Numbered from the stretch's first letter, positions 1-6,469 are shown. The stretch is DNA of 11,120 nt from Candidatus Bipolaricaulota bacterium (GCA_020350845.1 CP070725.1:1690580-1701699); one strand, 5' to 3'. A program made the numbers and translations. Notes: a model not told the origin generated them from the sequence alone.

Positions 1-23
1 CGATCTGCCGCAGGGAGGGAGCC

Positions 24-1718
24 GTGAGCAGGGATCGTAGATGGGTCCTGGGCGCAGCAGGGGTGGCGGCTGTCGTTGCCGCGTGCCTTCTCGCCCTCCC
101 TGCGGAACGATGCGGCGACGGAACGCGCGACGGCCCGGAGAACGCGGCCAATTGCCCGCAGGACTGCGGGACCACCGATCTCCTCCCGAATCCGCTCCGA
201 GCGATCGTCTCCGAAGAGCTCCTCGCGTGGCGCAACTGGCTGACCGACGGAGGGTTCGAGAGCGGGGACGACATCGTGGAGCTGCTCCCGCACCCCGCGG
301 CGGGCCTCTCGCCGGCGGCCGCAGCGCGCGCGGAGGACGCCGCGAGGACGGGAAGCTACGGGATGCGCATCGAGGCCGGTTCCGATCAAGGGATCATCTT
401 CGCCGTGCGGGCGAAGATCGAGAAGGGGGAGCGCACCCGATTCACGGTGTGGCTCCGCAGCCACGGCGAGCGCGCGGAGCCCAAGATCGTGGTTCTCGGC
501 GTCGAGCGCGGCCGAGCCGAGCCGCGCACGCTTCACACTCCTCAGGCGCTGCCACCCATCGCCCAAGCCTGGACTGAGATCCAGTTCGAGTTTGCCAACA
601 CCCGCGGCGTGGACTACGCGCTGCTCACGATCGAGGTCGACCCGGGCACGGTCCTGGATCTCGACGACGTGGCCGTGGAGTCCGAGCAGTGGGGCGAGCC
701 GAGTACCTGTCGCCTTGAGCGCACGGTAGGAGGAATCCGTGTGCCGCTCCGTCCTGCCGCCCCGGTGCACTTCTGTGTACTCATCCACATCGAGGATCCC
801 GCGATGCTCACACAGCGTGTGGGCTACTTCCTCGAGAGGACGGCGGTCTTCTCGGAGATCGCGCGCACGCTTCATGAGCACGGTGGCTTTCTCACGATCC
901 AGCCGGAGGAAGATTGGGCGATGGCCGCGCTCCGCTTCGCGCCGGAGACACTGTCCTCGCTCGCTCAGGAGTACGGGGTGGTCTACTCCACACACACCCA
1001 CGGTCCGGCATGCAGGGACGATCGTGGCCGACTGCGGAGCAGTCAGGACTGCAGCGGCTGCCGGGGCTGCGCCGGATGGGAGCCCGTCGAATCGGACTCC
1101 CACCCTGCGACGAGGGAGTATGTGGGCGCCCTGCGTGATCTCCTCTCCGAGGTCTCGGGCACGAACGTCAGCGACCACAACGGGAACTTCGAGTACCGCC
1201 TCCCGTCTCATCTGGCCGATGTCGGCATCGCCACGTGGTCGGCGTTCAAGGACCACAACACCCAGGCCACGTTCGACCGGCTGTTCACCAATCCCTGGCG
1301 CCCCACGGCATGCAATGCCATCGAGACCCCGGAGCTCTTTCAGACCCACGACCCGGCGACAAGAGTCATCTACATCCCCGGTTGGGGCCAGGCGATCACG
1401 CGTCACCCGGAGCGGATTCACGAGCGCCTCGCGGGGATGCTCGGGCAGGTGCTCTGCCACGCAGATCCCGATCGGGTGAACGCCTTCTACATCGTGACCC
1501 ACGTCGACCACTACCGGTCCGAAGCAGGAGCACCGTACATCGAGGTGAACGAGGAGACGGGCGACGTGACGCTACACGAGGAGTTCCTCCGCGATCTCGC
1601 CTTCTGGGAGAAGACCCTGACCGAACTCATCGACCCCTTGGTCGAAGAAGGCTACTTGCAGTGGACGAGCCTCCCTGAGATCGGAAGGTTGTTCATGGAG
1701 TGGGAGACGTCCCCGTAG
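24..1718 (+). CDS. Exported protein: CGDG Cys motif, jelly-roll-like domain and putative polysaccharide-deacetylase-like domain
   Basis: I do not recognise a named gene. The GTG start follows a GGAGG at 14-18 with 5-base spacing. Residues 1-7 are charged, 8-26 hydrophobic, giving a signal peptide or N-terminal anchor. Residues 30-49 form a CGDG...ENAANCPQDCG tag, as seen after the signal peptide of various exported proteins. Residues 71-222 (NWLTDGGFESG, WTEIQFEF, LDLDDV) resemble a CBM4/9-like beta-sandwich. Residues 247-560 contain IHIEDP, THTHGP (H324, H326), SDHNGNF (H385) and THVDHY (H493, H496). This suggests a metal-dependent NodB-like glycoside hydrolase/deacetylase barrel. A local CxxCxxC lies at 343-349 with C330 nearby. 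Inferred role: binding and trimming of an extracellular or envelope glycan; the catalytic assignment is uncertain. No partner gene is adjacent. Upstream context is cut by the window edge. Confidence 0.72.
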   Translation: MSRDRRWVLGAAGVAAVVAACLLALPAERCGDGTRDGPENAANCPQDCGTTDLLPNPLRAIVSEELLAWRNWLTDGGFESGDDIVELLPHPAAGLSPAAAARAEDAARTGSYGMRIEAGSDQGIIFAVRAKIEKGERTRFTVWLRSHGERAEPKIVVLGVERGRAEPRTLHTPQALPPIAQAWTEIQFEFANTRGVDYALLTIEVDPGTVLDLDDVAVESEQWGEPSTCRLERTVGGIRVPLRPAAPVHFCVLIHIEDPAMLTQRVGYFLERTAVFSEIARTLHEHGGFLTIQPEEDWAMAALRFAPETLSSLAQEYGVVYSTHTHGPACRDDRGRLRSSQDCSGCRGCAGWEPVESDSHPATREYVGALRDLLSEVSGTNVSDHNGNFEYRLPSHLADVGIATWSAFKDHNTQATFDRLFTNPWRPTACNAIETPELFQTHDPATRVIYIPGWGQAITRHPERIHERLAGMLGQVLCHADPDRVNAFYIVTHVDHYRSEAGAPYIEVNEETGDVTLHEEFLRDLAFWEKTLTELIDPLVEEGYLQWTSLPEIGRLFMEWETSP

Positions 1719-1815
1719 TCCCTGAGGGTCCCGCCCGAGGGATGACGGTCGTGCCGGGCGATCCCGCGGGCTTCACTTCGTCCCCGTAGAATCGGCCTAG
1801 GTCCTCTCAGCATTC

Positions 1816-1843
1816 TTGACGCCCCGAAGCCCGCCGCTATACT
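1816..1843 (+). promoter_or_regulatory. Sigma70-type promoter upstream of the GNAT gene
   Basis: TTGACG at 1816-1821 and TATACT at 1838-1843 are separated by 16 bases. Each hexamer matches the sigma70 consensus at five of six positions. It is the best promoter-like pair I found in the window. Transcription would start near 1850, leaving a leader of about 250 bases before the acetyltransferase start at 2104. The stretch before it, 1719-1815, shows no convincing terminator or gene. Confidence 0.55.
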
Positions 1844-1849
1844 GCATCC

Positions 1850-2103
1850 TCGTTCATCAGAAGACGGCTTCGCTTCGAAGCCAACGCCCACGAGCGGGAG
1901 AGGAGGCCTCTGTGATCGGTACGGCAAGAGATGATCGCGCGACCTCGTCTGGCACTCGTGGCTCCGTGAGCCCCCGCGGGTCCTAGGTCCGAGGCACCGC
2001 CTCGACACTCCCCGAGCCAGCCGGCGCACAGCACAATCGCGGATCCCCCTATCCTGACCCGGTCGCTGGTGTTTCACGCAGTGGAGTAGCCAAGGAGAGC
2101 ATC
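1850..2103 (+). other. Long, hairpin-rich 5' leader of the GNAT-phosphodiesterase unit
   Basis: The stretch between the predicted transcription start and the next gene holds several short perfect inverted repeats, each with a 3-base loop. They are 1866-1882 (GGCTTCG/CGAAGCC, 7 bp), 1899-1911 (AGAGG/CCTCT), 1960-1972 (GGCTC/GAGCC) and 1990-2004 (CGAGGC/GCCTCG, 6 bp). CCACGAG at 1888-1894 is also perfectly complementary to CTCGTGG at 1955-1961. That helix shares bases 1960-1961 with the third hairpin, so the two are mutually exclusive. No T-tract follows any of them. I do not recognise a known riboswitch class. In GC-rich DNA some of these helices are expected by chance. Confidence 0.35.
1912..1986 (+). 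CDS. Candidate 24-codon leader ORF
   Basis: GTG at 1912 is preceded by a perfect AGGAGG at 1901-1906 with 5-base spacing, as good as any ribosome site in this window. The frame runs 24 codons to TAG at 1984-1986 and encodes a Ser/Thr/Arg/Gly-rich peptide (starts MIGTARDDRA, ends SPRGS) with no recognisable motif. It lies downstream of the promoter at 1816-1843. Its Shine-Dalgarno sequence sits inside the AGAGG/CCTCT hairpin at 1899-1911, so access could be controlled. Against it, third positions are less GC-rich than in the neighbouring genes, and chance is possible for so short a frame. A second 12-codon frame (ATG 1931 to TGA 1967-1969) has a poorer ribosome site. Confidence 0.25.
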   Translation: MIGTARDDRATSSGTRGSVSPRGS

Positions 2104-3135
2104 ATGACAGGAAGGCTTGAGCAGTACACGATGCGCCCCGCACGCGTCGATGACGTCGATGCCGTATGCGACCTGTGCAACGAATGGGCGCTGCGGATGC
2201 GCGGGTTCAAGACCCACGATCCCGTCGAGGAACGCCTCGAATGGCAGATGCCGGGGTTCGACCTGGAGACCGACTCGCGACTGGTGTTCACTGCGGACGG
2301 TTCCCTGGTGGCCTACGCCTCGGCGTGGGATACCGACGAGCCCCACGTTCGTGTGGGGGGATTCATCCGCGTCCATCCGGATGTGGACGACGCGGATCTC
2401 GAGGACTCGCTGTTCGACTGGCTCGAGGACCGCGCCCGGCAGGCGATCGAGAGGGCGCCGGAGGGTGCCCGTGTGGTGCTCAACATCGGCTCGTTCAGCG
2501 AAGACGAGCACCGACGAGAGCTCCTTCTTCGTCGCGGGTACGAGCTCGTGCGCCACTTCGTGCGCCTGCGGATCGAGATGGACGAAGCGCCCGGCGAAGT
2601 GAAGTGGCCGGAGGGAGTCGAGGTCCGGCCTTTCGATCGCGACCAGCATCTCCGCGCAGTAGCGCTCGCATCACGCGAGGCATTCCGTGACCACTGGGGG
2701 CACGTGGAGGGCAGCCTTGAAGAGGAACTGGCGCAGTGGAATCACTGGGCGTACGAGGATACGGACTACGATGCCGACACCTGGCACGTCGCGTGGGATG
2801 GAAGCGAAGTCGTCGGCCTCTCGATCGGCAGTGCGAAGCGCCCTGAAGCCGAGAACCTCGCCTACATCTACGTTCTCGCCGTTCGCCGCGCGTGGCGCGG
2901 GCGGGGCATCGCCAAGGCGCTACTGCGATACTCCTTCGGCTACTACTACGGACGCGGCAAGACCACGGTGGACCTTCACGCGGATGCCGCGAACCTCACC
3001 GGCGCGATGCGCATGTACGAGAGCGTCGGGATGCGTCAGATCTGGCGCAACGACAGCTACCAGAAGGAGCTGCGCCCGGGCCGCGATCTCGCGGTGAAGA
3101 CGCTCGACGAGGACAAGGCCGAGGACTCTTCGTAG
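2104..3135 (+). CDS. Tandem GNAT-family N-acetyltransferase (MshD-like architecture)
   Basis: The 343-residue protein probably transfers an acyl group from acetyl-CoA to an amine; the substrate is unknown. ATG follows AAGGAG (2092-2097) by 6 bases. Two GNAT folds are arranged in tandem. Residues 8-158 form a first copy without a clear Q/RxxGxG/A loop. Residues 172-325 form a second copy with a good acetyl-CoA site (LAVRRAWRGRGIAKALL, 258-274) and the late NLTGAMRMYESVGM segment (297-310). REAFRDHWGH (191-200) resembles the start of the catalytic half of mycothiol synthase (MshD) and related double-GNAT proteins. I do not call it MshD, because no other mycothiol gene is visible. The last residues are acidic and probably disordered. 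It is likely cotranscribed with the phosphodiesterase gene 19 bases downstream. Confidence 0.85.
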   Translation: MTGRLEQYTMRPARVDDVDAVCDLCNEWALRMRGFKTHDPVEERLEWQMPGFDLETDSRLVFTADGSLVAYASAWDTDEPHVRVGGFIRVHPDVDDADLEDSLFDWLEDRARQAIERAPEGARVVLNIGSFSEDEHRRELLLRRGYELVRHFVRLRIEMDEAPGEVKWPEGVEVRPFDRDQHLRAVALASREAFRDHWGHVEGSLEEELAQWNHWAYEDTDYDADTWHVAWDGSEVVGLSIGSAKRPEAENLAYIYVLAVRRAWRGRGIAKALLRYSFGYYYGRGKTTVDLHADAANLTGAMRMYESVGMRQIWRNDSYQKELRPGRDLAVKTLDEDKAEDSS

Positions 3136-3154
3136 ACTCTCACGAGGAGGCGCA

Positions 3155-3637
3155 ATGAAGATCGGAATCCTGAGCGACACGCACGATCGACTGCCGTTGC
3201 TCGAGCGGGTTGTGGAACGCTTCGCCGGCGCGGGCGTGGAACTCGTCCTCCACGCCGGGGACTTCGTCTCCCCGTTCACGGCGATCCCGCTGGCGCAGCT
3301 CGAGGTGCCCTTCGTCGGCGTCTTCGGGAACAACGACGGAGACCGCCTCTACCTCACGAAGCGCTTCGAGGCGATCGGCCCGATCCATCTCGGCTATCAC
3401 ACCTTCGAGAGCGACGGGCTTCGTGCCGTTCTGATGCACGAGCCGAAGTCGATCGACGCCCTCGCCGCGAGTGGACACTACGATCTCGTTGTCTACGGCC
3501 ACACGCACGAGATCGACCTGCGCGAGGGCGACTGCACCGTCATCAATCCGGGAGAGGGCTGCGGTTATCTCTCCGGCCGCGCGACGGCGGTGATCTTCGA
3601 CACGGAAACGAGAAGGCCGGAGCTGATCGATCTCTAG
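3155..3637 (+). CDS. YfcE/MJ0936-type metallophosphoesterase
   Basis: A 160-residue cytosolic phosphodiesterase of the calcineurin-like superfamily, full length for the small MJ0936/YfcE group. All expected metal ligands are visible: D8 and H10 (SDTHD), D36 (HAGDF), N59 (GNNDGD), H95 (MHE) and H116/H118 (GHTH), followed by the NPGEGCGYLSGRATA strand typical of the family. Characterised members cleave phosphodiesters such as bis-pNPP, and MJ0936 also cAMP analogues, with Mn or Ni; the physiological substrate is generally unknown. ATG follows GAGGAGG (3144-3150) by 4 bases. The 19-base gap to the acetyltransferase suggests an operon. The gene ends 4 bases before the repeat cluster, which may help end transcription. 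Confidence 0.9.
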   Translation: MKIGILSDTHDRLPLLERVVERFAGAGVELVLHAGDFVSPFTAIPLAQLEVPFVGVFGNNDGDRLYLTKRFEAIGPIHLGYHTFESDGLRAVLMHEPKSIDALAASGHYDLVVYGHTHEIDLREGDCTVINPGEGCGYLSGRATAVIFDTETRRPELIDL

Positions 3638-3641
3638 GGCT

Positions 3642-3847
3642 GGGGCCAGGTCTTTGCTCTTCGGTCCCGGTCGGGGTCAGGTCTGCAGTTTTCGATCCCG
3701 AGCTGGGCGGATCGAGAACTGTGGACCTGACCCCTAAGACAGCGAAGGGGTAGGTTCGGGCGGCGCGGATCTGCCGCCGCGTCGGGATCGTAAACCGTGG
3801 ACCTGACCCCACAGCTCGCGCGGATCGCAGACCGTAGACCCGACCCT
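3642..3847. repeat. Cluster of five 26-bp REP-like repeats (GGGGTCAGGTC...CGATCC)
   Basis: Five copies lie in the 214-base convergent gap. Plus orientation: 3642-3667 (the most diverged) and 3673-3698. Minus orientation: 3709-3734, 3785-3810 and 3822-3847. Read in one direction, the copies begin GGGGTCAGGTC (variants GGGGCCAGGTC and AGGGTCGGGTC), pass through a variable middle resembling YRCRGTYTN, and end CGATCC (CGGTCC in the first copy). GGGGTCAGGTC-type palindromic units resemble those I associate with REP elements mobilised by REP-associated tyrosine transposases (RAYT/Y1_Tnp). No such transposase is in the window, so a trans-mobilised or relic cluster is the likely reading. A separate 6-bp hairpin (GGCGGC 3759-3764, GCCGCC 3773-3778) lies between two copies. 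Confidence 0.8.
3673..3734 (+). terminator. Long REP hairpin, possible bidirectional terminator
   Basis: The second and third repeat copies face each other and form a 26-bp stem (3673-3698 with 3709-3734) around a 10-base loop, CGAGCTGGGC. The only three non-Watson-Crick positions are all G-U pairs when the plus strand is transcribed, so the RNA helix is uninterrupted. It sits between convergent genes ending at 3637 and 3852. No T-tract follows, so it is not a classical intrinsic terminator. An RNA-stabilising or Rho-assisting role is equally possible. Confidence 0.4.
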
Positions 3848-3851
3848 GCCC

Positions 3852-4334
3852 CTACAGCTTGTAGCCGATAGTGCGCAGGAACTCCTTGCGATGAGCGATG
3901 TCGTCGTCACTCTCGACGCCCTTCGGAGAGAGGCCGTCGATCACGCCGAGGATGCCGCGGCCGTCGTCACCTTCGGCGACGATGACCTCGACCGGGTTGG
4001 CGGTCGCGCAGTAGATGCGACAGACCTCGGGGACGGCGCGGATCACCGGGAGCACGTTGATCGGGAACGACTCCCGGAGGAAGAGGATGAAGCTGTGGCC
4101 GGCAGCGATCTGCTGCGCGTTGCGGACGGCGAGCTGCGTCAGCTCGTCCTCGGTGCCCGAGTGACGGATCAACGCCGGGCCTGACGCCTCGCAGAACGCA
4201 AGGCCGAAGCGGATCCCGGGGACGGCCCCCACGAGCGCCTCGTGCAAATCCTCGACGGTCTTGATGAAATGGCTCTGCCCGAGAATGAGGTTCAGCGCCT
4301 CCGGGTTGTCGATGGCAACGCTCTTGATCTCCAC
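3852..4334 (-). CDS. Adenosine-specific kinase family protein (PF04008)
   Basis: A 160-residue soluble protein matching the small adenosine-specific kinase family along its whole length. Recognisable blocks are LNLILGQSHFIKTVEDLHEAL, PGIRFGLAFCEASGPAL, AAGHSFILFL, FPINVLPVIRAVPEVCRIYC followed by ATANPVEV, GRGILGVIDG and a C-terminal RKEFLRTIGYKL. The family is known mostly from archaea and assorted bacteria. The archaeal structure PAE2307 binds adenosine or AMP, but the physiological reaction is poorly tested. The start is GTG (4332-4334), preceded by AGGAGG (4341-4346) at 6 bases; this site overlaps the stop codon of hisS (4345-4347), so translation is probably coupled. It is the last gene of the ribB-hisS unit and ends next to the repeat cluster. 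Confidence 0.88.
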   Translation of the reverse strand: MEIKSVAIDNPEALNLILGQSHFIKTVEDLHEALVGAVPGIRFGLAFCEASGPALIRHSGTEDELTQLAVRNAQQIAAGHSFILFLRESFPINVLPVIRAVPEVCRIYCATANPVEVIVAEGDDGRGILGVIDGLSPKGVESDDDIAHRKEFLRTIGYKL

Positions 4335-4344
4335 GAGATCCCTC

Positions 4345-5610
4345 CTACTCCGCGTCTCGAATGTACGTCGTCAGCGCGGCCGACGAGATCTCGACCTCCG
4401 TCTCGACGCCCGTCTCCATGCGCTTGATCTTGCCTCGCCCCGACGTCGCTTCGTCGTCTCCGAGCACGAGCAGATGGGCGGCAGAGAGCCGATTCGCACG
4501 TTCCATCTGCTTCCGCAGCGCCCGTCCCCGATGATCGAGATCGACCGAGAGCCCGTGGCTCCGGAGTTCCTTCGCGAGACGCATGCCGAGGTCGAGACCG
4601 TCGTCCCCGATCGTCGCGAGGAAGAGGTCGATCCCGTGATCGGCGGGATCACCTCGACCGTGCTCCTCAGCGACGAGCGCCAGACGCTCGGTTCCCCCGG
4701 CGAAGCCGACCGCAGGGATCGAAGGTCCGCCGAGCGCTTCGACGAGGTCGTCATAGCGTCCTCCGCCGAGGAGGCTGTCCTGGGCGCCGAGGTCCTTGGA
4801 GAGCAGCTCGAACACCGTACGGGTGTAGTAGTCGAGGCCGCGAACGAGTCGCGGATCGAGCTCATAGGACAGACCGAGGGCATCAAGGAGGCGCCGGACC
4901 TCGGCGAAGTGCTCGGCGCACGCGTCGCAGAGATGATCCGCGCTCCCGGGGGCGGACGCGATCTGCGGCTGACACTGTTCCTGCTTGCAGTCGAGGATGC
5001 GCAACGGGTTCTCCTCGAAGCGCCGCCGGCAGTCGTCGCACATCGAATCGAGCGCCCCTGCGAAGTGCTCACGAAGGACGTCGTGGTATCGCGCGCGATC
5101 CTGTGCACAGCCGATCGAGTTTAGACGCAGCCACAATCCGCCGAGTCCGAGCTCCGCCATCAGCGCCCAGGCGAGGTCGATCACCTCGACATCGAGCGTC
5201 GGGTCGAGCGAGCCGATCGCCTCCACACCGTACTGGTGAAACTGCCGCTGTCGCCCCTTCTGCGGCTTCTCGTAGCGGAACATCGGTCCGAGGTAGTACA
5301 GCTTCTGGAACGGCTCCACCGTCTGCAGCCCGTGCTCGACGTAGGCGCGGACGACGGACGCGGTCCCCTCCGGGCGCAGGGTGAGGCTCCGTCCCTTCCG
5401 GTCGTTGAAGGTGTACATCTCCTTCTGCACGACCTCGGTCGCCTCGCCGATCCCCCGAGTGAAGAGCTCGGTGTGCTCGAGAACCGGGAAACGGATCTCG
5501 CGGTAGTTGTAGCGGCATGCGATGCCGCGGAAGGTACGCTCGATCAGCCGCCAGCGGCCGATCTCCTCGGGGAGGATGTCGTGCGTGCCGCGCACCCGGC
5601 CGACGCTCAT
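4345..5610 (-). CDS. hisS: Histidine--tRNA ligase
   Basis: The 421-residue class II synthetase charges tRNA-His in the cytosol. It is full length. RGTHDILPEE (7-16) opens the catalytic core. Motif 1 lies around 28-45 and TLRPEGTASVVRAYVEH at 77-93. Motif 2 is YLGPMFRYEKPQKGRQRQFH (106-125), the histidine-specific signature is LVRGLDYYTRTVFE (255-268), and motif 3 is GGGRYDDLVEALGG through AVGFAGGTERL (282-310). The anticodon-binding domain occupies about 327-421. The insertion domain carries CDDC (191-194), C208, C213 and CDAC (228-231), possibly a zinc site. ATG follows AGGAG (5616-5620) by 5 bases. Gaps are 42 bases to ribB upstream and 10 bases to the kinase-family gene downstream. There is no room for a T-box leader directly before it. 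Confidence 0.97.
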   Translation of the reverse strand: MSVGRVRGTHDILPEEIGRWRLIERTFRGIACRYNYREIRFPVLEHTELFTRGIGEATEVVQKEMYTFNDRKGRSLTLRPEGTASVVRAYVEHGLQTVEPFQKLYYLGPMFRYEKPQKGRQRQFHQYGVEAIGSLDPTLDVEVIDLAWALMAELGLGGLWLRLNSIGCAQDRARYHDVLREHFAGALDSMCDDCRRRFEENPLRILDCKQEQCQPQIASAPGSADHLCDACAEHFAEVRRLLDALGLSYELDPRLVRGLDYYTRTVFELLSKDLGAQDSLLGGGRYDDLVEALGGPSIPAVGFAGGTERLALVAEEHGRGDPADHGIDLFLATIGDDGLDLGMRLAKELRSHGLSVDLDHRGRALRKQMERANRLSAAHLLVLGDDEATSGRGKIKRMETGVETEVEISSAALTTYIRDAE

Positions 5611-5634
5611 GCGATCTCCTCTCTCGCTTCCGCC

Positions 5635-5649
5635 CGGCGGACTCCGCCG
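5635..5649 (-). other. Short hairpin between ribB and hisS
   Basis: CGGCGG (5635-5640) and CCGCCG (5644-5649) form a perfect 6-bp stem with a 3-base loop, just after the ribB stop and before the hisS ribosome site. No T-tract follows on either strand. It could slow or process the transcript between the two genes, but a short GC hairpin in this composition can be chance. Confidence 0.25.
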
Positions 5650-5652
5650 CCG

Positions 5653-6309
5653 CTACACGGGACTCAGCTTGTGACTGGCCTTCCCGTTGTACTCGCAAAC
5701 CCACTCGGCGCGTTCCCGGTGGGCGATCAGATCCGCGATCTTCACGATCCCCAGGCCGTGCTTCTCAGAGAATGCCTCAAGCTGGGGGAGTCTGGCCACC
5801 GCTCCGTCCTCGGCAAGGATCTCGCACAACACCGCCGCCGGCCGGAGGCCCGCCATTCGCGCCATGTCGACCGTGGCTTCGGTGTGCCCGGCACGCCGCA
5901 GGACGCCCCCGTCGCGAGCGGCGAGCGGGAAGACATGTCCCGGCCGCGCGAGATCCGCGGGCGTCGTCGACTCGTCGAGGATGACCGCGATCGTGTGTGC
6001 CCGATCCCGCGTCGAGATCCCACTCCCGATGTGGTGCCGAGCATCGACCGACACGGTGAAGCGCGTCCCGTGCAGCGACGTGTTCTCGGGGCACATCTCG
6101 GTGAGTCCGAGCTCCTCCGCGCGGCGCTCCTCGATCGGCATACAGATCAGCCCGCGGGCGTGCGTCGCCATGAAGTTGAGGACATCGGCGTCGGCGAACT
6201 CCGCAGCGACGACGAGATCGCCTTCGTTCTCGCGACGCTCGTCGTCCACGAGAATCAGGATCTTCCCCTCGCGCAGCTGCTCGATGGCGGTCTCAATGTC
6301 GAGAAACAT
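5653..6309 (-). CDS. ribB: 3,4-dihydroxy-2-butanone 4-phosphate synthase
   Basis: The enzyme converts ribulose 5-phosphate to 3,4-dihydroxy-2-butanone 4-phosphate plus formate, supplying the four-carbon unit of riboflavin. The 218 residues match a stand-alone RibB (E. coli about 217). No GTP cyclohydrolase II domain is fused, although a 20-residue tail after IVKIADLIAHR resembles the start of the RibBA linker. Visible active-site blocks are DDERRENEGD (22-31, Mg ligand E27), STRDRAHT (99-106), RPGHVFPLAARDGGVLRRAG (122-141), HTEA (H142) and CEI (E163). I chose the ATG at 6309, which has GAGGG at 6320-6324. A GTG 63 bases further upstream lacks a ribosome site and would add unconserved residues. 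It heads the ribB-hisS-kinase unit and diverges from yidC. Confidence 0.95.
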   Translation of the reverse strand: MFLDIETAIEQLREGKILILVDDERRENEGDLVVAAEFADADVLNFMATHARGLICMPIEERRAEELGLTEMCPENTSLHGTRFTVSVDARHHIGSGISTRDRAHTIAVILDESTTPADLARPGHVFPLAARDGGVLRRAGHTEATVDMARMAGLRPAAVLCEILAEDGAVARLPQLEAFSEKHGLGIVKIADLIAHRERAEWVCEYNGKASHKLSPV

Positions 6310-6434
6310 GACGTACCATCCCTCGCGCGGGCCCAGTGCTCCCGTTTCACCATGAGGCCCGGAGCTGTCCACGGAACGCTCGCGGCGCTACGCGGACAAC
6401 ACGCCGAAACCCTGCAAACCTCGGCCCTCGGCGC

Positions 6435-6464
6435 AGTGTACCGCAACCTCGCAGAGGCGATCAA
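6435..6464 (-). promoter_or_regulatory. Candidate sigma70 promoter for ribB-hisS
   Basis: On the minus strand TTGATC (6459-6464) and TACACT (6435-6440) are 18 bases apart, each matching the consensus at four of six positions. The start would fall near 6428, leaving a leader of about 118 bases. That leader contains a CGGGCC/GGCCCG inverted repeat (6328-6333 with 6356-6361), but I do not see the conserved FMN riboswitch segments. Confidence 0.35.
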
Positions 6465-6469
6465 TCGAG

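Noticed and set aside
81..89. Lipoprotein signal (VAAC at residues 18-21)
   Set aside because: The hydrophobic stretch continues beyond C21 (LLALP), so cleavage after ALPA near residue 27 or a retained anchor fits better; not excluded.
1708..1789. 11-base direct repeat CGTCCCCGTAG at 1708-1718 and 1779-1789
   Set aside because: A single short repeat around the stop codon, with no flanking element, is too little to call a duplication or attachment site.
1763..1980. CCCGCGGG palindromes at 1763-1770 and 1973-1980 and CCTAGGTCC repeats at 1796-1804 and 1982-1990
   Set aside because: Short motifs expected by chance in DNA this rich in GC; no regular arrangement or regulator gene supports operators.
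2041..2062. A sixth, shortened GGATC...CCTGACCC repeat copy before the GNAT gene
   Set aside because: The ends match, but the spacing is about 4 bases short and the middle does not fit; it may be chance.
1652..2077. Minus-strand open frame across the first intergenic gap
   Set aside because: It runs into the 3' end of the exported-protein gene, is antisense to the promoter and leader, and shows no protein-family features.
3642..3847. CRISPR array
   Set aside because: The copies are diverged, occur in both orientations and are unevenly spaced (31, 36, 76 and 37 bases start to start), with no cas genes.
6310..6428. FMN riboswitch upstream of ribB
   Set aside because: The leader has hairpin potential but I cannot find the conserved junction segments of the FMN aptamer, and it is short for one.
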